This document shows, one piece after another, positions 42,147 through 50,322 of a stretch of DNA of 56,191 nucleotides (positions are counted from its first letter, which is position 1; every line of letters begins with the position of its first letter). A program made the translations under genes and the position numbers. The stretch spans positions 1 through 56,191 of the forward strand of contig JAXHSV010000001.1 in the NCBI GenBank assembly GCA_034190305.1. Reading direction: 5' to 3'. The notes beneath the pieces are model-generated. The model did no database searches, was not told the DNA's origin, and worked only from the letters and a program-made list of their open reading frames with translations. The stretch is from JAUWNJ01 sp034190305 (GTDB taxonomy: Bacteria; Planctomycetota; Phycisphaerae; SM23-33).

Positions 42147-42911
42147 ATGAGAATTCCTAAAGACATTATCGACGTGCATACTCATATCTGGAGCGATGCC
42201 ACAGGAATGCACGTACGTCCGGGCGAGGAAGAAGCGATCATCGCCATGTCCGATTGTTACGGCATCAATGCTATGGTGGTAATGCCTTTGTGCGGGTCGC
42301 ATCGGCCGACGGCAGAGCAAGTCCGAGCGAGCAACGATGCGGTTGCATCCTTTGCCGAAAAGGACAGGCGGGTCCGACCATTTGGCCAGATCGATCCTCG
42401 GCACGGATCTGTAGCCCTCCAGGAAATTCGTCGCTGCGTGGAAGAGTTGGGCCTGGTCGGATTCAAGGTGTGGGTTGCATTGGCGGACGCACCCGATATG
42501 TACCCGCTCATTGAGCGGATGATCCACTATGACAGGCCCGTCCTGATACACGCGATGCACAAGACTGTGGGGCAGTATCCGTCCGAGAGCGACCCTGTAA
42601 ACGTGGCAAATCTTGCCGGACGATATCCTGAAGCCACCATTATCATGGCGCATATGGGCGGTGATTTCATCTATGGTTGTAACGCCATCGCCGACCTGCC
42701 CAATATCCTGACCGACCCCAGCGGCACTTACTGTGAGACGGGGATGTTGGAATGGGCGGTGGGTGTGCTGGGTGCGGATCGAATCCTCTTCGGCAGCGAT
42801 GCGCCGGGCGCCGACTTCGTGAACAATCTAGCCAAGGTAATGGCGGCGGACATTACCGATCAGGATAAGCGCAAGATCATGTACACCAATGCCAAGAGGC
42901 TTCTGGGATGA
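42147..42911 (+). CDS. Amidohydrolase-family (PF04909-type) hydrolase or decarboxylase
   Basis: 254 residues, TIM barrel. HxH motif in IIDVHTHIW (residues 11 and 13), lysine strand GFKVWVAL, third His in VLIHAMH, fourth in IMAHMGG and Asp in ILFGSDAPGAD: the complete metal site. Family members hydrolyse lactones or decarboxylate aromatic acids. 28 bp after the aminotransferase, and overlapping the next gene by ATGA. Confidence 0.87.
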   Translation: MRIPKDIIDVHTHIWSDATGMHVRPGEEEAIIAMSDCYGINAMVVMPLCGSHRPTAEQVRASNDAVASFAEKDRRVRPFGQIDPRHGSVALQEIRRCVEELGLVGFKVWVALADAPDMYPLIERMIHYDRPVLIHAMHKTVGQYPSESDPVNVANLAGRYPEATIIMAHMGGDFIYGCNAIADLPNILTDPSGTYCETGMLEWAVGVLGADRILFGSDAPGADFVNNLAKVMAADITDQDKRKIMYTNAKRLLG

Positions 42912-43687
42912 ACGAAGCGATGTCTATCACGGACGTATCTGCCTGGGTCGGCGCGTATCCGTTCCGCGGAATCCATCGCAGTTCGTTCGACGACCTGGAG
43001 GCAAAAGCCGAGGAACTGGGTATAGGCCGAATCGTAGTAAGTTCGTTTGAAAACCTGTTTTGGGAAAATAATCTCGACGGATTTAACCTGTGGTGGCAGA
43101 GGCTCACGGGCCGGAACCGATTCGAGCACTGGCCGGTTATCAACCCGGCAATGCCCGGGCAGATTAAGCGTTTGAAAGAACTAATCGAGGAGGCGCAACC
43201 TCGCGGCCTGCGACTCCTGCCGAATTACCACGGATATCAGCTTTCCGACCCGTGTCTCGAAAACCTGATGGGTTTGGTAAAGGACCACGGCCTCGTCGTA
43301 CAGGTGTTTCAACGCATCGCCGATGAGCGATGGCATTGGATGCTGCATACGCCGGCGGTCGAGGACTCTGATATTGTCTCTTTCGTCAGGAATTATCCCG
43401 AGCATCACATCTTGATCAGCGCGATGAACCAACCGAATATCCTGGTGGAGTACCTAGCTGATTGCCCGCACCTGTACGTTGATGTTTCGCGGGTACGTGG
43501 GCCGGTCTTTGCCGTCGAACAGATGCTTGGGAACCTTCCGGCAAACAAGGTTGTTTTCGGCTCGCTCTGGCCGGTACAGATAATCGAAGCGACCCTCTGG
43601 CAGGTTCAGGAAGCACGCATATCCGAGAAGACCCGAAAGGCCGTGCTGCACGAGAACTTTGAGGCGCTTGTGGGATCAGAGGCGTGA
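42908..43687 (+). CDS. Amidohydrolase-fold protein lacking the metal ligands
   Basis: 259 residues. Same TIM-barrel layout as its upstream neighbour, but the N-terminal HxH is replaced (ITDVSAWVGAYPF), the third and fourth His are absent (LVVQVFQR, LISAMNQ) and FGSD is FGSLWP. A metal-free lyase/isomerase or a non-catalytic partner of the upstream hydrolase is inferred. It overlaps both neighbours by four bases (ATGA, GTGA). Confidence 0.75.
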   Translation: MNEAMSITDVSAWVGAYPFRGIHRSSFDDLEAKAEELGIGRIVVSSFENLFWENNLDGFNLWWQRLTGRNRFEHWPVINPAMPGQIKRLKELIEEAQPRGLRLLPNYHGYQLSDPCLENLMGLVKDHGLVVQVFQRIADERWHWMLHTPAVEDSDIVSFVRNYPEHHILISAMNQPNILVEYLADCPHLYVDVSRVRGPVFAVEQMLGNLPANKVVFGSLWPVQIIEATLWQVQEARISEKTRKAVLHENFEALVGSEA

Positions 43688-44961
43688 GCAAGTCGGGCGT
43701 AATGCAAACTGATATTCTGGACGCGAAAGTAAGGTTCGTCAGTCAACATTTCGTCAATCCGCTGGTACTCAGTACCGGCTCGATTTCGGAACTTACCGAG
43801 GCCCGTGTTGAAGTGACTGTTCGCGCAGGTGGGCGCGAGGCGACCGGTCGCGGCTCAATATATCTTTCTGACCTATGGGCGTGGCCGGATGCGGCGCTCT
43901 CGCATGAGCATCGCGATGCGGCGCTCAGGCGGTTATGCAAGCGGATTGCCGGCGATCTGCCTGCGCTTTGCGGAGGTCAAGCGGCTCATCCGACGGAATT
44001 GGGCCTGAGGCTGCATGAAAACGTCTGCGACGAGCCTGCACCACCCGCCCTGGCCAGGGCAATGTGCGCCAGCCCGTTCGACGCGGCAATTCATGATGCG
44101 GTCGGCATCGCCTTGAATAAGTCGGCATTCGAGTTTTACAAAGACTCGACCCCACTTCCCAGCGCCGACCGATATTTCGCCCATAGGGATGCCTGTGATG
44201 CAATTGCTCGAACTATTCGCTCGCCCAGACGCACGCTACGAGCGTGGTATATTGTGGGCAAGAATGACTCAATGGAAAAGGACGTCGCTCCGTGGGTCCG
44301 CAACCGTGGCTACCGCTGTTTCAAGATCAAGGTTCTCGGCAGGGATAACGCCTTCGACGTTGCCAGGACGGTGGAGGTCTTTCGGACGGTCAAGGACCTT
44401 GGGGCCAGGAATCCCTGGCTGTCCGTGGATGCCAATGAGGCAAACCCCGACGCGGACAGCGTGCTTGATTACCTGAAGCGGCTGAAGGCCACTGATGCTG
44501 AGGCTTTTGCGGCGCTGCAAAATCTTGAGCAGCCGACCGGCCGGGACATAGCGGTGCACCGATTTGATTGGCGCGAGGTTACCAAACTCAAGCCGGTAAT
44601 GCTGGACGAAGGCCTGACCGGCTTGGACCTGATGGAAGAGGCGGCTGGACAGGGTTGGAGCGGCTTTGCGCTCAAGACGTGCAAAGGTCACAGCGTCGCA
44701 CTCGTCGCAGCCGCATGGGCCAAAGAGCGAGGGCTGCTCGTCTCATTGCAGGACCTGACCAACCCGGGTCTGTCGCTGATTCACGCGGCATTGTTCGCGG
44801 CATACGTACCCATGATTAATGACGTTGAACTGAACTCGCCGCAGTTCACGCCGGCGGCCAACGCAGATTGGCTCCCCAGGCTCAGCGGTCTGTTTGAGCC
44901 GACCGGTGGAGTGCATCGCCTGCCGGAGAAGGTCCCGCCTGGTCTCGGATCGATACTGTAA
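43684..44961 (+). CDS. Enolase-superfamily (MR/MLE-like) enzyme
   Basis: 425 residues from GTG 43684 overlapping the previous stop (GTGA); an ATG at 43702 is an alternative. N-terminal capping domain, then the barrel with FKIKVLG (KxK general base), LSVDANEA and LQNLEQPTG (metal Asp and Glu), VMLDEGLTG and FALKTCKGHS (second Lys). Abstracts the alpha-proton of a carboxylate, usually dehydrating or epimerising a sugar acid. Last gene of the operon, convergent with the MBL gene, 21 bp apart. Confidence 0.85.
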   Translation: MSKSGVMQTDILDAKVRFVSQHFVNPLVLSTGSISELTEARVEVTVRAGGREATGRGSIYLSDLWAWPDAALSHEHRDAALRRLCKRIAGDLPALCGGQAAHPTELGLRLHENVCDEPAPPALARAMCASPFDAAIHDAVGIALNKSAFEFYKDSTPLPSADRYFAHRDACDAIARTIRSPRRTLRAWYIVGKNDSMEKDVAPWVRNRGYRCFKIKVLGRDNAFDVARTVEVFRTVKDLGARNPWLSVDANEANPDADSVLDYLKRLKATDAEAFAALQNLEQPTGRDIAVHRFDWREVTKLKPVMLDEGLTGLDLMEEAAGQGWSGFALKTCKGHSVALVAAAWAKERGLLVSLQDLTNPGLSLIHAALFAAYVPMINDVELNSPQFTPAANADWLPRLSGLFEPTGGVHRLPEKVPPGLGSIL

Positions 44962-44982
44962 GCGCAGTCGGCAATTGCAGAC

Positions 44983-45846
44983 TCACTCATCCTGAATATG
45001 TTTCCACGACATGAGGAATGTAACTCTCTGGCGGATGTCGGCTGGCAGTGTCTTTTTGAGGATTTTTCGGGCCTCGGCCAGGTTTGTCCGGCGGGTTACG
45101 TGGGTCAGGACGATCCGCTCGTTATTCATCCCTTCGAGGACTTCTGCCAGGTCGTTTATGTGCAGGTGTCTGCCCGCGCGAGCCCGGCTGATGTGGTCGT
45201 CGTCAAAGAAGGTGCACTCAATAAGCAGCACCCTTGCGTCGCGGACGTGTGGGATGGCGGAGTAATTGGCCCTGGCTGTATCGCCCAGATAAGTTACCAG
45301 CGGAATCTCGACGCTGCGGGTGATCTCGACGCCTTTTTTCTTCAGTTCCACCAGTTCAGGCCCGTCCAGGCCGATGAATTCATCCTTGAGTTTATGGCGG
45401 ACGTCGATAAGCGCAAAACCAAGCGAGTTTCCGATATGCCGCGTTGCGAAGGCCCGCGCGATCAGGCCGCGACGGATTTCATAATCGTCGCCGTCCCCCA
45501 TTCCTACGAACTTGTGCGGCGAGGGATGTCCTTCGACCCGCGCGACCGCGTCCATCAGGTTCTCCAGCGGTCCGACGATGGAATGGGCTACAAGCGCGAC
45601 CCCGCCGGTGATGCCCTGAAAATCCCGCTGGCTGAAGTAATAAGCGATACCGGCTGCATGGTCCATGTGCCCGTGGCTAAGCAGGACGTGGTTGACTCGC
45701 AGCGCCTCGCGCGGGCATCGGCCGATGTCGAAAACCACGTCCAGTTCGGGAACCACGATGACTGACTCCTCCCCGGCGACGCTGTAACCGGCAAGAGTGA
45801 AGTCGTCGAATTCCATGCAACTGAGTTTGAATGCTTGCCTTTTCAT
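44983..45846 (-). CDS. RNase Z-like metallo-beta-lactamase-fold hydrolase
   Basis: 287 residues. LSHGHMDHAAG is the HxHxDH motif (about residues 58-63), followed by TRHIGNSLGFAL, VTYLGDTA (metal Asp) and IVLTHVTRRT (last His), in the order of tRNase Z-type MBL proteins. The flexible exosite arm of true RNase Z is not evident and it lacks the N-terminal LGTG-type start, so a non-tRNA substrate is possible. Its final codons are repeated 4.3 kb away at 40669. Confidence 0.85.
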   Translation of the reverse strand: MKRQAFKLSCMEFDDFTLAGYSVAGEESVIVVPELDVVFDIGRCPREALRVNHVLLSHGHMDHAAGIAYYFSQRDFQGITGGVALVAHSIVGPLENLMDAVARVEGHPSPHKFVGMGDGDDYEIRRGLIARAFATRHIGNSLGFALIDVRHKLKDEFIGLDGPELVELKKKGVEITRSVEIPLVTYLGDTARANYSAIPHVRDARVLLIECTFFDDDHISRARAGRHLHINDLAEVLEGMNNERIVLTHVTRRTNLAEARKILKKTLPADIRQRVTFLMSWKHIQDE

Positions 45847-45893
45847 GGGACGGCTATCGTAAGGAACGCCACCAGGCGGGTCAAGCAGATGAA

Positions 45894-45945
45894 ATTAATG
45901 GGGTGCATAAAGGTTCCGCCAAGACCTTTATGCACCCAAATTAAT
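45894..45945. terminator. Perfect-arm hairpin upstream of the secreted protein gene
   Basis: GGGTGCATAAAGGT (45901-45914) pairs perfectly with ACCTTTATGCACCC (45924-45937); outer ATTAAT words extend it. It lies just upstream of the minus-strand MBL gene start, so it is not that gene's terminator; an attenuator or operator for the plus-strand gene at 46014 is possible. Confidence 0.45.
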
Positions 45946-46013
45946 GTAATGCTTCGCGCAAGAAAGCGTTTAAAATAGTAGAATTATTATAGCCGCTGAA
46001 AGGAAGGGTATGC

Positions 46014-47813
46014 ATGCGAAAAATACCGGTACTGGTCGTTCTGGCCGGGTTGATATTCGCAGCCGTTGCCGCCGGCGACACTGTTTATAAGCGCAATGGG
46101 CATAAACTTGTCGGGAACGTTACCGATAAGGGTGATAAATACATCATCAGAATGCCTAACGGAACCTTTTCGATCGATAAGTCCGACGTCAGCTACGTCG
46201 CCTATGGTGCAGGTGCGACAGCGCCGGCTTCGGCGCCTGCTACGCTTCCGAGTGATTACAAACCGATTAATCCCGGCGTTTCCCGCGCCGGATATTGGGA
46301 CATCAACGACGCAACGCTGCCCGACCCCATTGTCTTCATGCTTTCCCGCCGGATAGAGCTGCTCGGACAAGTCGCTACCGACACGATGCGAACGCAACTT
46401 CGACAATGGAAAATCGCAGCCCATGACGGTAAACGCAAACTCGGTAAAAAATGGCTTACGCGCGACCAGCAGCGCCGATACCGCGCATATTTCGAGGAAC
46501 ATATCCGTCAGGGCGATAAATTTGCACGCCAGGCAGATGGTGTTTCCATGCAAACAGGGTCCGACCGCGCCAAAAAGAAGAAACTCTTTGCAAGCGCAGA
46601 GCGGGAATATGCCACAGCCGTTCGGTCCTGGCCTGATGCAGACATGCGTGAATTTTTCACAGCTATTCTTAACCTGCGCAACAGGAAGTATGAAGAGGCC
46701 CAGAACGACTTCGCGCGGTGCATCCTGAAAAAGCCGCTTGTGGCGGCCTTCAGGCAGGGACGTGGAATCGCGCTGTCGAAACTCAAACAACCGCTGGCGG
46801 CGTTAACGGAATTCACCTTCTGCCTGCAACTGCGGGACGATGATTACGAAACGATCCGGTTGGTAGAGGCTGCGATGAAGGACGTACCGGGTTCCAAACT
46901 GGCGGATCCGGCATATTTGAAAGCCCGGGACCTGCTGGATCGATATGAAAAACCGCAGCGCAACAATCATGGGCGAAATACCGGCGTGGTCTGGCTGATG
47001 CCCGGGTCGTCCTGGCGACAGCAGTGGCACAGGCAATCGAGAGGGACAGGAGACAACCACAAAAACGAGCAATTGCCTGATACGCGATTTGCCCTGCCTC
47101 TGGCTCCATACGACCGGATCATCAATAAGCAGGCCCTTGCGATACCCGTTTCGGAAACGGCGCTTCTGGTCGATAAAAATGCGATTGCCGGTGCGGAAAT
47201 ATTATACGTTCAGGTCGCCCCGGACGTACTCATCAGGGCATGGGCGAACCGGAGCATAAGGCGCTCAGGTCGGCGCAAAACGCCCGACCTGCCGCTGGCG
47301 ATAATTCACACCGAAGGCGTAATTTTCTCGCCGGTGAACGTCGAAAAGACAGCCGACCTGAAAGCCGGTCAGGCCCTGACCGTTCGCGGAGTCAACCTGT
47401 ACAGGCAGATGGGAACGAAAATACGAAACGGTATAGCCACCGTAACTCCCACGGGAACCACCACAACTCAATCAGGCTCGCAAAAGGACGGCATAACACT
47501 CAGTGCAGGCCTGCTTCCGGGGGAGACCGTCGGAGCAGCAATGGCGGGCGATACCTTCGCAGGTCTGCTGACCGCACGCACCAGTCCACAGGAAGAAGGA
47601 TGCGGAAAGAGCACATTTATAACACCGGCGGAAATCGCAGCCTGGATTAAACCGATTAAGCGTTCGCTTGACCGAAAAACTTCCGGAAAATCCTCCCGCG
47701 GGCGCGGGCCTGTTAAAAAAGACACCCCCGAACTAACGGTAACGGGAAAAGTTTTCCTTGTTCACATCCTCTTCTGCGAAAAGCCCCCCTCCAGCGAGGT
47801 AATTAAAAAATAA
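46014..47813 (+). CDS. Secreted protein of unknown function
   Basis: 599 residues. Signal peptide RKIPVLVVLAGLIFAAVAAG; then DTVYKRNGHKLVGNVTDKGD, a small beta domain common at the N terminus of planctomycete exported proteins ('SLA1-like' strands), a Pro/Ala linker, a helical region with TPR-like repeats (residues 130-300: AVRSWPDADMREFFTAILNLR, PLAALTEFTFCLQL) and a basic C-terminal domain with LPLAIIHTEGVIFSP and a basic Lys/Arg-rich end. I do not recognise the C-terminal domain. AAGGAAGGG precedes the ATG. Confidence 0.7.
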   Translation: MRKIPVLVVLAGLIFAAVAAGDTVYKRNGHKLVGNVTDKGDKYIIRMPNGTFSIDKSDVSYVAYGAGATAPASAPATLPSDYKPINPGVSRAGYWDINDATLPDPIVFMLSRRIELLGQVATDTMRTQLRQWKIAAHDGKRKLGKKWLTRDQQRRYRAYFEEHIRQGDKFARQADGVSMQTGSDRAKKKKLFASAEREYATAVRSWPDADMREFFTAILNLRNRKYEEAQNDFARCILKKPLVAAFRQGRGIALSKLKQPLAALTEFTFCLQLRDDDYETIRLVEAAMKDVPGSKLADPAYLKARDLLDRYEKPQRNNHGRNTGVVWLMPGSSWRQQWHRQSRGTGDNHKNEQLPDTRFALPLAPYDRIINKQALAIPVSETALLVDKNAIAGAEILYVQVAPDVLIRAWANRSIRRSGRRKTPDLPLAIIHTEGVIFSPVNVEKTADLKAGQALTVRGVNLYRQMGTKIRNGIATVTPTGTTTTQSGSQKDGITLSAGLLPGETVGAAMAGDTFAGLLTARTSPQEEGCGKSTFITPAEIAAWIKPIKRSLDRKTSGKSSRGRGPVKKDTPELTVTGKVFLVHILFCEKPPSSEVIKK

Positions 47814-47814
47814 C

Positions 47815-47843
47815 TTGACACTCAACATATAGTTACATATCTT
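47815..47843 (+). promoter_or_regulatory. Putative nrdR promoter with NrdR-box-like palindrome
   Basis: TTGACA (47815-47820), exactly 17 bp, TATCTT (47838-47843). The spacer holds ACACTCAACATATAGTTAC, in which AAC-ATATA-GTT is palindromic and resembles an NrdR box, so autoregulation is possible. Confidence 0.5.
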
Positions 47844-47901
47844 TCCCCCAAGCCCCTATATACGCGAAATCCGTTTTTGAATCCTGTTTGAGAGCGTAAT
47901 T

Positions 47902-48429
47902 ATGCAATGCCCCTTCTGTGGCGGCGATGACGATAAGGTTATTGATTCTCGCAGCAGCGACGGTGGACGGGCTGTTCGACGGCGCCGACGATGCCTCTGT
48001 TGCAACCGGCGGTTCACCACATACGAACGCTTCGAGGAGGCAGCCCGCATCACCATAGTCAAAAAGGACGGTTCGCGAGTTCCCTATGATCGCCAGCGCC
48101 TCTTATCCGGTCTGCAAAAGGCCTGCTACAAACGCCCTGTAAGCGACAGGCAACTCCTGCAAATTGTCGAGACCATCGAGGAAAACATATTCCGCAATTA
48201 TGAGAAGGACGTACCGTCCTCATACATCGGCGATGCTGCAAGCGACTGCCTGCGCAATCTGGACAAGGTCGCCTACATCCGCTTTGCGAGTGTTTATCGC
48301 GAATTCCAGGATGTCGGGGAATTGATACAGGAGGCTTCCGCCATCCGCGACATTCCCGAAGAGGCGCCGGGACAGAAAGAACTTTTCAACGCGAATAATA
48401 AAAATTCTCAACAGAAGGCAGGGAAATGA
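47902..48429 (+). CDS. nrdR: Transcriptional repressor NrdR
   Basis: 175 residues. Zinc ribbon MQCPFCGGDDDKVIDSRSS...CLCCNRRFTTYER followed by the ATP-cone (VKKDGSRVPYDRQRLLSGLQKAC). Represses ribonucleotide reductase genes by sensing ATP/dATP. Basic stretch RAVRRRRRC between the Cys pairs contacts DNA. No nrd genes are in the window. The stop overlaps the Na/Pi transporter start (ATGA). C-terminal 20 residues beyond the ATP-cone are Asn/Gln/Lys-rich. Confidence 0.95.
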   Translation: MQCPFCGGDDDKVIDSRSSDGGRAVRRRRRCLCCNRRFTTYERFEEAARITIVKKDGSRVPYDRQRLLSGLQKACYKRPVSDRQLLQIVETIEENIFRNYEKDVPSSYIGDAASDCLRNLDKVAYIRFASVYREFQDVGELIQEASAIRDIPEEAPGQKELFNANNKNSQQKAGK

Positions 48430-50150
48430 GTCAGGAAATTATCGATGCGATTTTCAATATAATTTTCCCACTGCTGGGCGGTCTGGCGTTATTTTTGTTC
48501 GGAATGAGCATGCTTTCGGACGGTCTGAAAAAGGTCGCCGGCAACCGCCTTCGACAACTACTTGAAAAGGTAACGAAACGTCCGATAACCGCCCTGATAG
48601 TCGGCGCAGGGATAACCGCCCTCATTCAATCAAGTTCAGGCACTACGGTAATCGTCGTCGGGCTGGTCAACGCCGGGCTGCTCGCCCTCCGCCAGGCCAT
48701 CTGCGTCGTAATGGGCGCCAATATCGGAACGACAATGACGGCGTGGCTGGTAGGCCTGGCCATGTTGAAGATATCGCTCTACGCCATGCCTATAATCGTG
48801 CTTGGCATAATATTTCAGTTTGCCGGCAAGAGGCAGCGGACGAAAAATATCGGGCAGATATTGCTGGGTTTCGGAATCCTGTTCGTGGGAATCGGTTTTA
48901 TGAAGGGCGCCTTTGCCCCGTTGCGGAACGACGAGGGCGTCAAACAGTTTCTTGCCTCATTCTCCGACAATCCAATACTGGCGGTCTTTATCGGGGCGGG
49001 TATCACCGTCCTGATCCAGAGCAGTTCCGCCTCGATTGCGATCATCCAGGCGATCGCCGTCGGCGGGCTTTTCGGGTCGGACCCGGAAGTCGCATTTCGC
49101 GTCGCTATCCCGTTTGTCCTCGGCGACAACATCGGCACGACCATAACCGCTCAACTCGCCGCTCTGCAGTCAAACGTCCACGCGCGCCGCGCCGCCATGG
49201 CGCATACTCTGTTCAACGTCTTCGGTACATGCTGGGTCCTTCCGCTTGTGCTCCTCGGTTTTTTCCCCGACATCGTCAGTCGCATCACGCCGTGGACGCT
49301 TAGTTTCAACAACATAGCCCTGGAAATCGCCGCCGCCCACAGCGTCTTCAACGTCATAAACGCCCTGGTTTTTCTTCCTCTGGTTGGCGTGCTGGAAAGG
49401 ATGGTCGTGCGATTTGTCCCTGCGAGAAAGGGCGACATCCAGTTGCAGCCTGTAACACTTGACCGGAACCTGCTGGCGACACCCCCCGTGGCGATGGACC
49501 AGGCAAGGCGGGAACTTGTCCGTATGACCAATGCCGCCCGCGATGCGCTTAACGACGCTATCGAATCTATTCTCCACGACGACCGCGCAGCACTGAAGCG
49601 AGTCGCCTTCAAGGAAGACGCCGTGGATGAATTCCAGACCGAGATTACCCGATACCTGGTGGAACTGTCACAGAGGACGCTCTCGGCGGAGGCAGCCAGC
49701 GAAGTGCCCGTGCTTCTCCACACGGTCAACGACGTCGAGCGCATCGGCGACCATGCAGTGAACATCACCGAAATCGCCACGCGCAAACTGGACCAGCGAT
49801 ACGCTTTCAGTCAATCGGCTGCGGCGGACATGGAACGTATGCGAAACGAGATTACCCTGATGTTCGAAGACGTACTCGAAGCAATAGCCGACAACGATAC
49901 ATCGTCAGCCGAAAACGCCCTGAAACATGAACATGCTATCAACATGATGCAGATGGAGTTTCGCCGAAGCCACGTCCGGCGTCTGGGCGAAGGGACCTGC
50001 TCGGCAATGGCAGGACTGCTGTTCGTCGATTTTGTCGACAACATGGAAAAGATCGGCGACCACCTGACCAACATCGCTCAGGCAGTCATCGGCGGATTGC
50101 AGTGGGACAAAAAAACCGTACCGGAACCGGTCAAAATGAACATTGAATAG
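48426..50150 (+). CDS. Na/Pi cotransporter family protein (NptA/YjbB-type)
   Basis: 574 residues. Two repeats with the QSSS motif (TALIQSSSGTTVIVVG; TVLIQSSSASIAIIQA), GANIGTT and GDNIGTTITAQLAA, about eight helices, then a C-terminal PhoU-like helical domain (residues 345-560, with DVERIGDHAVNI and MEKIGDHLTNI). Sodium-phosphate import or phosphate export at the inner membrane. Start coupled to nrdR by ATGA, an unusual pairing. Confidence 0.92.
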   Translation: MSQEIIDAIFNIIFPLLGGLALFLFGMSMLSDGLKKVAGNRLRQLLEKVTKRPITALIVGAGITALIQSSSGTTVIVVGLVNAGLLALRQAICVVMGANIGTTMTAWLVGLAMLKISLYAMPIIVLGIIFQFAGKRQRTKNIGQILLGFGILFVGIGFMKGAFAPLRNDEGVKQFLASFSDNPILAVFIGAGITVLIQSSSASIAIIQAIAVGGLFGSDPEVAFRVAIPFVLGDNIGTTITAQLAALQSNVHARRAAMAHTLFNVFGTCWVLPLVLLGFFPDIVSRITPWTLSFNNIALEIAAAHSVFNVINALVFLPLVGVLERMVVRFVPARKGDIQLQPVTLDRNLLATPPVAMDQARRELVRMTNAARDALNDAIESILHDDRAALKRVAFKEDAVDEFQTEITRYLVELSQRTLSAEAASEVPVLLHTVNDVERIGDHAVNITEIATRKLDQRYAFSQSAAADMERMRNEITLMFEDVLEAIADNDTSSAENALKHEHAINMMQMEFRRSHVRRLGEGTCSAMAGLLFVDFVDNMEKIGDHLTNIAQAVIGGLQWDKKTVPEPVKMNIE

Positions 50151-50221
50151 TGAACAGGGAACCTGCCCGCGGCAAGCGGGAAGGGGAGTTCTGTGTTCGA
50201 AATTCAATATTCTTTTTTCTA

Positions 50222-50251
50222 TTGACTGTGTCCTGCCTGTTCGGTTAGTCT
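50222..50251 (+). promoter_or_regulatory. Putative guaB promoter
   Basis: TTGACT (50222-50227), 18-bp spacer, TAGTCT (50246-50251), about 70 bp before guaB. Confidence 0.4.
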
Positions 50252-50322
50252 TTATCGGCAACCTATGGTCATCAATTCGACCTCGATAATTCGGTTGCTC
50301 ATTTCCAGCAGGGAGGTTCGCT

